A stretch of 64,000 bases of DNA from NCBI GenBank assembly GCA_024867545.1, contig JANFNE010000020.1, positions 992,001-1,056,000 of the forward strand, written 5' to 3'. This DNA is from Phytopythium helicoides (lineage: Eukaryota; Oomycota; Peronosporomycetes; Pythiales; Pythiaceae). Under the pieces are notes generated by a model. It saw only the letters and a list, made by a program, of their open reading frames with translations. It was not told where the DNA came from and ran no database searches. Positions 52,722-64,000 of this stretch are shown piece after piece; position 1 is the stretch's first letter, and every line of letters starts with the position of its first letter. A program made the position numbers and the translations under genes.

Positions 52722-55700
52722 GTGGAAGACGACGAGGAAGTCATGATTCCAACCAACGGCGGAATGCCAATCGCCGTGTACCCACCGCTACCGCCCGACC
52801 ATGACGTGAGGCAAATAAGAGTCACGACAACAAGGGTGGAGGTGCGAAACGGCGATGAGACAAGACGTCAAGTCGAGGCCCTCGCCCACCACGCCGCTGC
52901 GGCTCATCAGAGGACGGCCGAACAGATCGACCAGGTCCAGCAGCAGCAGCACTCGTTGGCGGCGCAGGCGGCGGAGTATCTGCAACTGCAACATGACCAG
53001 CAGGCTGCACTGCGCGAGCAGCAGGAAGCCATGAAGCAGGAGATGGAGACGCACCGCCAGTACATTTAAGTACAGTATCGACTGCTGCGAGAGGCCCAAG
53101 CCGCTGTCGGCATCCAGGGTCAGCGACTCGACAGCCTGGTTGAAGCTGTTCGATCGCAGATAGAGGCGCGCTGGAGCGCCTTCGCGGAGAGCCCGACTGC
53201 GGGGCAAGAGAATGCCCGACAGCGGGAGGCACCGGTTGTCACGGTGGCGGCGGGGACGAACCTACTGACACCGCCGCTGTACCGCGGAAGCTCCAAGAAG
53301 GAGAAGCGCGCGTTCATGGACAGCTATATGGTCTATATGCGACGCATACAAGCCCTCAACCAAGCATCTCAAGTGCGGATGTTTGCGATGCCGCTCAGCG
53401 CTTGCATTGAGCAGGGAACGCTGGCGCGCATCTGTGGTGCGGAGTTGTTTCGCGCGGGAAGTGAGGTGAGCGAGGCAGATTGGCGAGAATATTTTCTCTC
53501 GGCGAGGACGCCCGACCAAACTGCCTACAAGAAACTCGAGTCGGCGATGGCGTCTCTACGAATGGATACGGAGCTCCAGGATCCGGAGTCACGCATCTCG
53601 AGGATGATGGCGGACTTCTATGCAATACGCGACCGCCTCAACATGGATGACGTGATCCGTCAGTACCCCAAGGTGGTCGGCTACCTAGACGAAGCTTTGC
53701 GCCCGCCAGCCTTCAAAGCCACGGTAAAGGACCAGTTGAGTCGCAGCGCGCACAAGGAGACTAAGTCCGACGTGCGTGCTTTCCTGAAATGGTTACGCCA
53801 GGAGCTTGAAGCATTCATGAAGTAAGAACCACATATTCAAGTGCACCCGCAGCCTCAGAACAACGGTCGACCGCAGCGACCGAGGCAAGCGCAACAGGCG
53901 ACGGGGGGGGGGGGGGGGGGAAGGCAACGGACCGCCTATCAGCACGGCTACAAGCAGTGACAGGGCAGCGAGCGCCCCTGTAGCACCAACGACAAGTGCG
54001 AGGGCTGGCGCACGATCGCATGCGGGGCAGCCGGTGAAGTCATGCTTCAAATGTGGAGATGTGACCCACGGAGTGTTCCAGTGCCCGGAGATCGCCAATG
54101 CACAAGAAGCCAATGAACTCTACGAGACGAAAACGGGCAGGAAGGTGGTGAAGCCGGTCGCCGCAATGGCTGGACCAAGAGGTACGAGCAATACCGCGGA
54201 TTCGTCTATCGTATGTACGGTTATGGGAGCAGTGGACACTAGCATTACCCCGGAAAGTGGTGCGGAAGTCACAGTGCTGATGCCGCGGCTACTAGAGAAA
54301 TTGACCGAGCGCAATATGTGGCTGCCATACCAGGGCTTGGCCGAGGCAGCCGCCGTACACGGTATATCGGCCAAGCCGGTGCCCGTCAAGACCAAAGTCA
54401 AGCTGAATCTAAGATTTTCAATACCAGGCCGACCACTCACACTCCGAAACGTCGTGTGCTGGGTGACCGCCGGCCCGCTACCTGCGGGACTAGGCGACCT
54501 GCTGCTGTCGAGGCCGGTGATAGAAAAGCTGGGGTACAGCCCCCAGCGCCTCATCGCGGAGGCCAAACAGGTCCAGCCGGAGTACGACATGGGGGATTTG
54601 GACGACGGAGTCAGGAGTGCGCTCAGATCAGTCTGTGCCTACTCAGGAAGCGCGCCAGGGCCAGCAACGACAGAAGAGGAGGATACACTAAGGACCAAGG
54701 AGGAGCAGGCGCGTTTTCCATCTCCCACAATCGAGGTCGCCGAGGATCGGGACCAAGTCGAGAAAATTCTGCAAACCAAGCTGGAGGAGGCTCGAGAACA
54801 CGGCGCGCCAGGCACCTGGGTAGAGCAGCTAGAGAAGTTGCTGTGGAAGCACGGTGACGTGTTCCGAGTGAATATAGGCCGCGATCCACCAGTCGATATG
54901 CCGCCGATGGAATTCACCTTGAAGCCAGGGACGGAGCCGAAACGTTGCCACGCGAGGCGCTACTCGCAGGAGCATCGAGAATTTATGCGGAAGCATGTGG
55001 CTGAGCTGCTAGCCGTAGGACTCTGTTTTCGGAAGCCAAGGAGCAGGTAGTGTTCGCCCCCGGTGATCGTACGGAAGCCCAACGGGTCCTACCGCATGAA
55101 AGTGGATGTTCGGGGCCCAAATCAGAGTGTTGAACAGGTGGCGTGGGCCATGCCCATCTTGGAAGTGATTCTAGACTTACTACGCGGGTCGTCAAGATAC
55201 TTCTCATTGGATTTCTTTAAGGGATTCTGGCAGTTTGCGGTGGCAAAGCAATACCAAGAGGCATACTCGATCCTGACCGAGGAAGGTGTGATCACGCCAA
55301 CGCGCGTCTTGATGAGAGGCAAGAACAGCGTGGCGCACGTGCAGGCTACGGTACAAGCCATGTTTGCCGACCTGTTCCAGCAAGGTCTGCTAATATGGAT
55401 CGACGATCTCCTCGGCTACGAACAGAGCGATGACGGGCTGTTACGACTGCTAAAGCGAGTACTACAGATTTGCAACGACAAGGGGCTAAAGCTCAATCCG
55501 GAGAAGTGCTCATTCTACCTCCGAGAGGCACTCTGGTGCGGACGGATCGTATCGGGCGAAAGGGTCCGGCATGACCCCGCGCGAGTTGGAGAGTTGATGA
55601 ATCTGCCGTCACCAACGACGGGAAAAGAGTAACAGCAGTTCATCTGCGCCCTGAACTGGATGAGATTGTCACTGCCCGCGTACAACAAGCTCACACAGCC

Positions 55701-57370
55701 GCTGACAGCACTGATGGAGGCGGTATACAAGCTGGCCGGTGGACGCAAAATGAACCACGTGCGAAGGGTGCTGTTGGCTGAGGCGGGGTGGAGCGGCACT
55801 GAAGAGACCTGTGTGACGTCCTGCAAAGAGGCACTGCGCAACATTTTGCAGCTTGCACACCCCGACTCAGCGAAGCGCCTATGCGTATTCACAGACGCGA
55901 GCGAACTCCACTGGGGAGCCGCGATCACACAGGTGGAACACGAGCACTTGGCAAGGCCGCTGAGCAAACACCACCACAAGCCGCTCATGATGCTGAGCGG
56001 AACGTTCTCAGGACCGGCTCGACGTTGGGCAATTGTGGAGAAGGAGGCATACGCGATCGTGGAGACGTGCCGGCGAGCAGATTACCTACTGCACGCCCGG
56101 ATGGCTTTACGCTGTACACAGACCACCGCAATCTGTGCTATATTTTCGATCCTGAGGGAGCGGCGGGCGCTGTGTCCAATTATACTGCGGACAAACTGCA
56201 CCGCGGGTCACTGCTACTGATGGCCTACAGATATGAAATCTTCAACATCGCTGGGGAAGAGAATGTGTGGGCGGATCTATTGTCAAGGTGGGGCTCTTCA
56301 TTCGCGACAGTGTGCTTTTCGCCAGGTACCGGTGTCGATGTCACCGCAGCTGGATTCAGGGTCCGTCTGGCCTATGATCGCTGATATAAAGGCGGCACAA
56401 GATAACGCGACACCGCCAGCAGAGATCGTCCGGTCGACGGACGACGGCGTACTACGGGATAGCGAGCAACGAATTTGGATCCCCGATAACGCATCAGAGC
56501 TATAAATGCGAATTTGCGTGGCTGGCCGCTTTGGGGCAGTTGGGAACTGTGGCGCAGCGGCTACTCGGACAGCCATTGCCGCCAAGCTCAAGCGGTCAGA
56601 CCTGGAGCAAGACGTCAAGTTTTTCGTCAGCCGGTGCCTACTTTGTGCGAGCACAACGGGAGGCCCGCCGCACTCGCGGCCACTGGGCGAGGCGATGCAT
56701 GCCGAGAAACCAAACGAGCTGCTGCACTGGGACTACCTATACGTGGCAAAGAGCGACAACGAGTAAGAGTACGTCCTAGTCATCAAGGATGATGCAAGCA
56801 AATATGTCAGGCTACTCCCATGCGAACACGCCGATGCGGACACGACGTTTCGCCACTTGTGCGACTGGTTCGCTGCGTTTGTGGTGTGCCGCACCTGGGT
56901 CAGCTACCAGGGGACGCACTTCACGAAAAAAGTCATTGAGGGGCTGCAACACCCCCTTGGCGGCCACCACCACTTCACCACCGATCGGTGCCCATGGGCG
57001 AATGGCACCGTCGAGGTTGTTATGTGCGAGGTGCTGCGGTGCTACCGCGCTCTACTGTCGGAATGGCGCCTTTTTGAGATCCAGAATCTAGTAACGGGCG
57101 AACGGAAGGAAGCGCACGCCGGCCGAATAAATTTCTACGCTGACAGCTACCTCCCAGTCAGCAAAAAACCTGCTGCTGCATGTGGCCCAAAATGGTGAAG
57201 GCCATGTGGTTGATAATGTTCTGGCGGCGCGTTACAACGCCCGCCAAAAGCAGTACGAAATGAAGGTACAGTGGAGCGGCCTCGAGGATATTGAGGTCTC
57301 GTGGGAACCAGCGGCCACGCTCCTAACGGACGCGCCCGCGCATTTGTGCGCGCCAGCAAGCAGAAAATAA
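52722..57370 (+). mobile_element. Ty3/gypsy chromovirus internal region, inactive
   Basis: Order: gag (52722-53825, with a stop and frame change near 53070-53240), a zinc knuckle CFKCGDVTHGVFQC at about 54040, protease, RT-RNase H, integrase and a C-terminal chromodomain (57182-57370: VVDNVLAARYN, then VQWSGLEDIEVSWEP). In the protease the motif is PESGAEVTVL, so the catalytic Asp is Glu. RT has LLIWIDDLLGY. The integrase second acidic site reads SYQGTHF, without its Asp. In-frame stops fall at 55048-55050, 55630-55632 and about 56764, and a G18 run at 53903-53920 breaks the frame. The LTRs, module order and chromodomain define a chromovirus. It is not able to function as it stands. Confidence 0.85.
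53903..53920 (+). repeat. G18 homopolymer in gypsy gag
   Basis: Eighteen G in a row between the gag matrix-capsid part and the zinc knuckle. A second long G run (40908-40924) occurs in the same repeat block. The true length is uncertain. Confidence 0.85.
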
Positions 57371-57437
57371 TCAAGGAGATGTCAAAAGCACTGCGGATTC
57401 AGTGAGACAGGACCAGAGCGCAAACACTGCAATACCC

Positions 57438-57447
57438 GAGGGGGAAG
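57438..57447 (+). other. Polypurine tract of the gypsy element
   Basis: GAGGGGGAAG sits directly before the 3' LTR start TGTTGCAG, as expected for the plus-strand primer of an LTR retroelement. Confidence 0.65.
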
Positions 57448-57616
57448 TGTTGCAGCCGAAGCTGCTGGCGAAACGGACGCAGGGGTTTCAGCCCTGCGGC
57501 CGCCACGCTAACTGCCGCCCCAACCGCCGCTGCCGCGAACGGTAGTTTCACGAAGCAGGGTAGGTAAGATCTAATACACCCACTTTCAATCTGAGATTCG
57601 AGAGCGACACCGATCA
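57448..57616 (+). repeat. 3' LTR of the gypsy element, 169 bp
   Basis: It begins TGTTGCAGCCGAAGCTGC and ends GACACCGATCA, with the TG...CA termini of LTRs. The end matches 52571-52685. A target-site duplication could not be defined because the 5' LTR start is rearranged. Confidence 0.7.
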
Positions 57617-57732
57617 CCGGTGAGGCAAACCGTCGCGCTGGAGCGCGAGGAGTCGTCCTGTGAGGAGCCATGCAAGCGAGCGGTCGCGAGTGCTAGGTAA
57701 CCAACGGCAAATACATGTAGTTCTACATCTAC

Positions 57733-59279
57733 TTGGTCGTGCTCAAATGTTCGAATTCTAACAACATGCTCCTTGATCTGGTGACATCGTCAGAAAGTAG
57801 TTTAACTCTGATGGTAGTCAAGAGATATCAAGTTGGCCACAGCTCCCGGTACATAGTTGACATCAGGCAGCACACGCCGTTCCATGGCACCAGTAGTTTC
57901 ATTACGGATTATCAGTTCCACGGATCAAACTTGATTGACATTGATCAGGCTACCATTCGCACAGTGCATTGTTTTCCCATCCTGGATTGTCGAGATATCA
58001 ATAAAACACGAGAGGTCACAACAGATGTTGACTTGAGCACCACTATCCAAACACCATTCTGTATGGCCAGATTCTTGAGGCATCCAAGATGATTCTACTG
58101 CTACAACGAGAGTCACAGGCCCGGGGGGATCTGCACGACCTTCTTCTCTTTCTCTGGTAGAGGCACGTCCACCCCGCCCACCCCGACCGCTGTGACCACC
58201 TCGCTGAAATTCCTGATGTGGTCCAGATTGTTATTCTTGTTCACGTGCAAGTAGTGTGCCACGTACTCGTCCGACTTCAAGTGTCGCGCGCTTCAGTCTA
58301 GCACCAACGAGTTCACTGCTAAGGTCAGGAAATACTTCAGGTGCATAGGTCATGAGTCATCGTGCTAGCTCTGCTGCTTAGTTCAATGGGTAGCCTAGCG
58401 TAACCAGGTCCTCTTGCCACCGTATCACACAGTCAATATATGTATCAACACTCTCCCCAGAGTGATTTTTCGCGCGAACATTGCACTTTTCACTAGGATA
58501 TCGTTCTTGGCTGTACTGCCAGTATTTTACTCTTGCTCAATATCAAATAGAGCCACAAGATCGTTTTAAACGAGTAGTCGTCTATGGCGTCCCGCTTGTT
58601 TCGGCTCAAGCGAACCAGCAATAATTTCTTGGGCTGCCAACCATCGAGTTTTCCACCTGCGCTTTCGGCGTGAACTCCATGTCATATCAAGAGTCGATTC
58701 CTTCGACACAAGTGACCATAATTTTGATACTCTAAGCTTGAGTTCAATCATTTTCCACCACAACTCGTAGTCATCCGCTCCAGTGAGCTTTGGTACTTCA
58801 AGATTCTGAGCTCCTTGTACACCTAGAGACCTCTTTTCCTTCTTCTTTGAGCCCCTTTCGCTTGAACGCTTGTGTTGTCTTGAGCGCGAGTGGCCCCGAC
58901 TGGACCGATCCAAATTGCTACTACTTGATGACGAAGAAGACTCACTGCTGTCTTCGTCAGAGCTGTCACTGGAGCTTTCTGACCGAGTGAATGATGTTGA
59001 AGTTGTCATAAGTATACGTGCTGCTCGAATGGCTACACTACTTGAGATCTCTTCTGATTGGTCAATATCCTTTTCCTCAATATCTCTTTCATCCAATCGC
59101 CTTGATGAGTCCCGGGATGCCCTATTTAGGCTCAAAACTTTTTGTTGTACAGACATCACAGTCGGAAACGGTGGGACGCGGGATGGCGGGGCAAACGCCT
59201 CCGGGATCTTGGGCTTGGGCTTGTAGAGGAGGAGGCTGATCTCAAAGTGAGTTCTCCCCTCCACAACTCCGTCCAACAC
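57733..59279 (-). mobile_element. Ty1/copia remnant: gag and protease
   Basis: Minus strand 58566-59279 is an open gag frame (237 codons) with a Ser-rich middle and KLTGADDYELWWKMIELKLR, the copia gag (UBN2) signature. 57925-58116 carries the protease motif CLDSGAQVNICCDLSCFIDI; it continues past a stop as VLPDVNYVPGAVANLISLDY until about 57790. An Arg/Gly/His-rich stretch around 58150-58230 fits the nucleocapsid region. The pieces are separated by stops. The order gag then protease continues on the same strand with the integrase at 52461, beyond the gypsy insertion. Confidence 0.75.
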
Positions 59280-59875
59280 ATCGATCCTACATGTATTCTA
59301 TGAATACACCTACTGCTTCCAATTCTTATCACAGTTCTCAGACAGGAGAGGCAAGCACAAGATACTGAGGCCGCATCCGACAGGCGGGTCTCGGGTTTGC
59401 GGCAAATTGGGAAGTCTGTTCTGGTTCTTTTCCTTGGATGTAAACTTTCAAAACTTAATAACTACGTTATAGTTGATACATGGTTTCAATTAACTATCGC
59501 CCGTAAGTATACCGACCCAACTGGCGCTGGGGATCGTAGCATCGGAGTTGGGGCGCGTCTCTAACACCCTCGGAGAGCAATCCCGACTGGGTGCTTGCGC
59601 ATTCTTTGAAGGTGTGAGAGCCACGTTGTAACGGGGTTACACGGGTACGTACCCATGGGTGCGGCCCATGGCTACACTGGGTTGTGTACCCATTGCCCTC
59701 CGGTTAAGTACGAGCCGGAGGTTGAGTGGCTCTCATGAGCCTTGCATACTTTAGTCGAGTAGTTTTGCATTGTGTGTTTTAGGAACCACCCATTTCATGA
59801 ACGCTCTAATGCATACGTAAATTCAGTCTCCATTTTGCCTCAACCGGCGCAAGTGTATTTGGTTAGTTTGCTAGC
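59280..59875. other. Gap with palindromes, possible LTR end
   Basis: From about 59625 the sequence TGTAACGGGGTTACACGGG starts a run of symmetric words: GGGTACGTACCC (59643-59654, perfect palindrome), CATGGG/CCCATG with a 5-base loop (59654-59670), and CCTCCGG/CCGGAGG around a 10-base loop (59698-59721). Such dense dyads are common at ends of oomycete retroelements. No coding sequence seen. Confidence 0.4.
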
Positions 59876-60337
59876 CTATACTAGAAGCAAGTCAACTTGC
59901 ATTGCACGCTTCATCGTGCCAAAAGTGCTGTGTGACCCGTCACACACGTCGTCCTCAAGGGGGAAAATGCGGGCACCAAGGGAAAAGTCCCTCGAGCAAG
60001 GTGTCCCGTATATTAAACCTACTGGGGACACTATCCCTAGTGTCCCCAAAGACCCTAGCCACTTTATCACATTCGTGTCCGTCGATTCCATTCACACCTC
60101 GAGGCGGCTGAGACGATCGCTAAACGAGCACATCTCGCTACTCAGCTCACTGAGAAACCGAGGAATCACCGTCTTATGGCCCTCGGGATCGTGGAGAAGG
60201 GCAGGGTCTTTGAAGGCGGCTTCATAGCCATCCCGGTTGGCCATTTGCCAGTCCTCGCCCTTCTTGTGCGCGGCCATGAAGTACGTCTTCAAATTCTGTG
60301 TCTTAAGCTTGCAGCATCTTGGATACATGCACACCAC
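59876..60337 (-). pseudogene. ORF fragment with an in-frame stop, repeat-associated
   Basis: One frame from 60337, broken by a stop at 60092-60094. It reads YPRCCKLKTQNLKTYFMAAH, DWQMANRDGYEAAFKDPALL and PRFLSELSSEMCSFSDRLSR, then WLGSLGTLGIVSPVG. The fragment looks coding (a charged, helical region) and probably belongs to a transposon. The family was not recognised. The hairpin at 60023-60048 lies inside it. Confidence 0.35.
60023..60048. repeat. 11-bp-stem hairpin
   Basis: TGGGGACACTA, loop TCCC, then TAGTGTCCCCA: a perfect 11-bp inverted repeat with a 4-base loop. No T tract follows, and there is no reason to call it a terminator. Confidence 0.8.
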
Positions 60338-60684
60338 CCCGTCAGCCTTAGTCGCGTCCCCGCCTGCCGTGTCCCTCGTGGGTTCTTGAGTGATGTCGCC
60401 AGTGCAGTACTACACCACATATACTATGTATACTAAGTCCATTTCTACACCATTACACAGTCAAATTCAAATTGTCAACAATGAAAATCAAACTACTGTC
60501 AATTTTTAGTTGTATGCACGATTGTTTATAAGCCACACAGCCGTTCTAGCCAATCATATTGCGATTCGGTTTTATCATAGGCTGGACAGTCACATTTTAG
60601 TTGTATGCCACAACACGTATTTTTCATTGTGGTACTCTGTACCATCGCAAAGCTACCGAATGACTCGTTCTCGATTGATAAAAG
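60338..60684. other. AT-rich gap without a gene
   Basis: 347 bp, AT-rich, with short direct words such as TTTTAGTTGTATGC at 60505 and 60595. No supported feature. Confidence 0.4.
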
Positions 60685-61018
60685 TTGCAAGCGCGCCCTG
60701 AAGACTTCAGCAAGCTGTCGAGCCCCGCCAAGAAGGAGATGAAGCGCCAGGTGTACCGCTGGGCGCGGGGGCATGATAAGCTGGTTGCGGCCTGCGCGAC
60801 CGTCCGTGGGGCCGCTAAGATGAAGAGTAGACGTGCCGGCACCGCAACGATCCTCGCCGAGTCCACGGAGCTCGGGCTTGTCAAGTGAGTGATTAGATTG
60901 ACCATTGCCATTGTCACTTTCCTAACTAATCGTTCGGTACTGACTGATACAAAGGTGGGTGAATGATTTGAGAGAAGAGGGGGTGTCAGAATCTACTATC
61001 TCGATCCCTCCCATCTGA
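60685..61018 (+). pseudogene. Fragment of a pogo/CENP-B-type transposase
   Basis: 60685-60888 reads EDFSKLSSPAKKEMKRQVYR, KLVAACATVRGAAKMKSRRA and AESTELGLVK. A short GT-AG interval (60886-60953) would join it to WVNDLREEGVSESTISIPPI, ending at a stop near 61018. The pattern ELxLVxWVxxLRxxG fits the second helix-turn-helix of CENP-B/pogo-like transposases. The catalytic domain is not found; downstream sequence has many stops. Confidence 0.35.
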
Positions 61019-61651
61019 AAAATGGCGTAAAATTCTCTCCTGCAACGCTTAAAACAGCCTTGAGGTACCAGTTTCTCGGCCTCGATCAACAACAGACGAC
61101 GTATTGAGTCATTTCTTACTAAAAAATTGCTTGAACGTAGAGTTGTGAGGGATGTGAACGGCGAGTCAGTGGTGATGTAATGCACAGGAGAGCACCAAAC
61201 TCTATATCACATAAAGATCCTTGCACGCATTTTTAGCCAATCACATTTGCCTGCTTGATTCGCAGAAAAACAGTGACACTTTGCTTCTTGCCGATATAAA
61301 AATTCGGTCGCATTTTTACCGTTAAAATTGCTACTGGAGACTGCACACTCGCGACAATTTTTTTTGCAGTGGTGATTGTCAACTACTTTTGTGGGGACAT
61401 CCGCTCTTGGGACTGTAATTTTAATATAATTTGTATAATTCCTCAAGTTGCAGCTTTATGAGGACGTAATGTAAACGCCTCCATTTTTTTGAACCTCTGT
61501 GCTCAAAATGTACTGTGTAACCAATTGTTCCCTGTTATGTTACAGACGGTGCACCCCTCATGCACATTGGTGGAACTACAAGGACGCACGAAGAACTTGC
61601 TCCGTGCCGTCGATGTCGAGGTCACCGTCTGTGTCGCTATCATCTACGCCG
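61019..61651. other. Stretch without a supported gene
   Basis: AT-rich sequence with scattered short frames. The minus frames 60922-61185 and 61207-61446 lack recognisable domains. It may be decayed transposon DNA. Confidence 0.35.
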
Positions 61652-62266
61652 TTACGGCGCGTGCACCTTCTTCTGTTCGCACCCACCTTTGCCCTGGTCC
61701 TCGCCCTGATTGTCACCTTCGTCATGTGTGTCGCTTGGTGGAGGAGGGTCGAAAGTCGTGCCAGCAGGCTCGTCTCGCTTCTCGTTGCTTGTCATAGCCC
61801 CGATCTCCATCTTTTTGACGATCGCGCGAAACATATCTTGGTCCTACCGCGCCAGCGCCTCCACCACGGCCAGGCGTGCTGATATCAGCCTGGGATAGGC
61901 AGCGATGTAAGCGTTTCTGTCTCTTTCGGCAAGCCGCGAGTCGTCAAGCGCGCGGTCAAACTTCGTGAGGTGGATGTCCATGTCGTATAAAGTATCATCA
62001 CCGTTCAGACACACATTGACGAAGTGGGGCATGAAGTTCTTGGTTTGCTTGCGCAGTTCGCATTTTAGGCAGACAATACCTTGGCACGTGCACATGTTCC
62101 TGGAGGGGTCGTCTTGAGTAGTGAGTGGCTTGCACGTACCCGACTTTGCCAGAATACTGACAATAACAACAAACATAAACGCACGCTGTAAGACAGCGCA
62201 GTGCGTTTTTATTATGCATGGCCGATTCAAGGAAAATGGAATAATACAAGTATCATCTTCGCGCAT
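61652..62266 (-). pseudogene. Cys-rich ORF with an in-frame stop, repeat-associated
   Basis: One frame from 62266 to 61652, broken by a stop at 61844-61846. It reads NMCTCQGIVCLKCELRKQTK, MPHFVNVCLNGDDTLYDMDI and YIAAYPRLISARLAVVEALA, then FRAIVKKMEIGAMTSNEKRD and an acidic Pro-rich end. The C-x-C and C-x2-C cluster may bind zinc. It looks like a decayed mobile-element protein; the family is unknown. Confidence 0.4.
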
Positions 62267-63392
62267 CGATCGTTCTTGGTAGCTATATCAGCTCAAAGGG
62301 ACATCAACGTTGCTGGCTCATGATGACACCTCCGCCTTAATGCGAGTGAAAAATACATTACAGTACAGTTCTTTTCAACCCCGATATCGTCATTAGTGAC
62401 TTGTACCCGAACCATGCCTATAGATATTTGTGGCGAGAACTGGGTGACAGCTTTTACAGAGCGACCACAATTCGGACAGGTCAAACAGCTGGTTTCAAGA
62501 GAAACGCAAAGAAGCATGGTTCGGCTGATTACAGGCTATTGCACGCAAATTGCACGAAAGGAACCGCACGTTTCAGAAATCGTACGAGCAACTTGATGCC
62601 AAATGCACACCTTGGATTATCGGACGAATATAAGAAGACGGCGGAGAAACGTCGTTTGTACTCCCCAATACCTGATTTGAAGTTCTGGTGAAAGCTCAAA
62701 CCAACACATTGCCGGTTGAAGCATCCGATTACTTGCTCCGCTGTCAATAATAATTGGTGGCTGTGGGGGACCCACCGTTGTCGTTCATGATACTGCATTC
62801 TGCTACGAAATACAATTCGGTTTTTACTTCCTACTCACTCCACCACGCTCGACTTCAACAAGTTCGAAGTGATCCGAGAATCAGACAACACCTACGCTAC
62901 AGTCAATACTGAGATAAAAAGCAAGCTCGTGTGGATTCTGAAGTGAGTAAAAGTATCCTTATGTACACGGTTGTACACCCTTGATAGCGAGGAAGCACGA
63001 CTCTCTGCTCTCGAAATCATGCTCAAGTTGGGGGAGGACACAACATGCGCACACGTGAGCGTTAAGGGAAAAAAAAGTTGCAGTGAAGAAAAAGAGGCAA
63101 CAATCAGAGAGACAACAACAAAAAAGAAGGCGAGTAATATATGGCAATGAACACATGAGTTTGAGGACCACACAAGCCGACACTTTGAATAAATGGTACA
63201 TTTTGGGTACAATGCAGGGGTACACAGTGACCTCATAAAACGAATATTACGGTTGTTGGCCGCAAAAACTAAATACTTTGTACAGACAATCGCTACACAG
63301 AATCTAGTCACAAACTCACAATAAGGACTACTACAACCTGGACACCAAGCACTTGGCCATTGCCACCGACTGACTGACTGGCAGCGGCGGCG
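62267..63392. other. End of the repeat block and promoter side of MRD1/RBM19
   Basis: No supported gene. Short frames at 62396-62691 (plus) and 62529-62798 (minus) overlap and have no domain. A short plus-strand stretch at about 62850-62946 (DFNKFEVIRESDNTYATVNT, ending KLVWILK) looks like the end of a lost gene. The last 200 bp become GC-rich and lead into the next gene. Confidence 0.4.
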
Positions 63393-64000
63393 ATGGCTCC
63401 AACGACGACGGCGACGGCGACGGCGGCCGGCGATGCTGGCAACTCGCGGCTGTTCGTGCAGAACCTGCCGGCGTACGTGGACTCTGCGCGGCTGCGTGCG
63501 CACTTCGAGGCGCAGGGCGAGGTGACGGACGCGGTGGTGATCCGCACCAAGGACGGGAAGAAGTCGCGGCGCTTCGGGTTCGTGGGCTACAAGTCGGCGG
63601 CGCAGGCGCAGCAGGCGCTCGCGTTCTTCGACAAGACCTTCTTCGACACATGTCGCCTCAGCGTGCGCCTCGCGCTCACGGTGCGTGGTCTTTTGGTCGT
63701 GGTGGTGGTCGTTATTCAGGAGCCTGACGTTTGATTGGGCTTGCAGCGCGAGTCGGACGACAAGGCGCGGCCATGGAGCAAGTACGCAGCGGGTAGCTCA
63801 CGCTTCCAGCAGCAACAGCAGGGTGGCGGTGCGGCAGCCAGCAGTGTTAGTGAAACGACCAAGGCGGATGGCGTGAAGACGGACAAGCCCAAGCATATGG
63901 ACGACGCGATCAAGAGCAACCCCGAGTTCAAGGAGTTCATGGAGACTATGCAGGCGCGCTCCAAGACGCGCTTCTGGGCTAACGACGACGCGCAGGCGCC
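63393..64000 (+). CDS. MRD1/RBM19, multiple RNA-binding-domain protein, 5' end (partial)
   Basis: This nucleolar protein binds pre-rRNA and the U3 region and is needed for 18S rRNA processing. Exon 1 (63393-63680) encodes an Ala/Thr leader and RRM1, with RNP2 RLFVQNLP and RNP1 RRFGFVGYK, ending FDTCRLSVRLALT. After a 66-bp intron (63681-63746) exon 2 reads RESDDKARPWSKYAAGSS, then KSNPEFKEFMETMQARSKTR and FWANDDAQA. The RPWSKY and WAND motifs are the linker signatures of MRD1/RBM19. The gene runs off the right edge with further RRMs expected. Confidence 0.88.

Noticed and set aside
60023..60048. Hairpin as a transcription terminator
   Set aside because: The genome is eukaryotic, no T tract follows, and no gene ends there.
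62396..62798. Overlapping open frames on both strands
   Set aside because: Short, no recognised domain, and each contradicts the other; treated as non-coding.

Overview
The window is nuclear DNA of an oomycete, most likely of the Peronosporales or Pythiales, judged from gene content and style. Protein genes are dense, GC-rich and carry 0-3 introns of about 50-90 bp with GT-AG ends. Intergenic gaps are often 100-400 bp. A repeat-rich, more AT-rich block holds Ty1/copia, Ty3/gypsy chromovirus and hAT remnants. The genus cannot be fixed from the sequence alone.

Positions 1-40,150 form a gene-rich island. In order: the 3' end of DPH1 (diphthamide synthesis), an ERK-type MAP kinase, proteasome ATPase RPT2, a PH-domain protein, a DGCR8-like protein (WW-like segment plus dsRBD), a coiled-coil protein, a CCT-domain protein, PIG-T (GPI transamidase), an MFS transporter, a small acidic protein, an ASC-1/TRIP4-like zinc-finger protein, a charged unknown protein, a RUN-RhoGAP-ELMO fusion protein, a conserved-looking unknown, a golgin-84-like protein, the Polycomb methyltransferase E(z)/EZH, the mitochondrial carrier SLC25A38, the mitochondrial primase-helicase Twinkle, the DEAD-box helicase DDX24/MAK5, a small unknown, a Nudix hydrolase and a BAH-domain protein. 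Several neighbours are head-to-head with short shared promoters (18408/18514, 25812/26234, 33989/34201). The genes look like unrelated housekeeping and regulatory functions, not one pathway.

Positions about 40,600-62,900 form a repeat block. It starts near a T47G17 homopolymer. It holds a degraded transposase-like ORF, a degraded copia RT-RNase H segment on the minus strand, and a decayed hAT transposase locus whose 3' part is duplicated as a near-perfect 1.5-kb inverted repeat (45542-47058 and 49179-50691) around a 2.1-kb spacer. Next come a copia integrase remnant (minus), a broken Ty3/gypsy chromovirus with 169-bp LTR (plus), copia gag and protease (minus), and several small remnants. The minus-strand copia modules lie in the order gag-PR, INT, RT-RH, as expected if later insertions split one element. 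The gene-rich pattern resumes at 63,393 with the first exons of MRD1/RBM19.

At least six otherwise conserved genes (PIG-T, golgin-84, Twinkle, DDX24, Nudix, BAH) contain one or more single-base frame breaks that no plausible intron explains. Residual indels in an assembly are the simplest reading. Those genes are annotated as single loci with the breaks stated.
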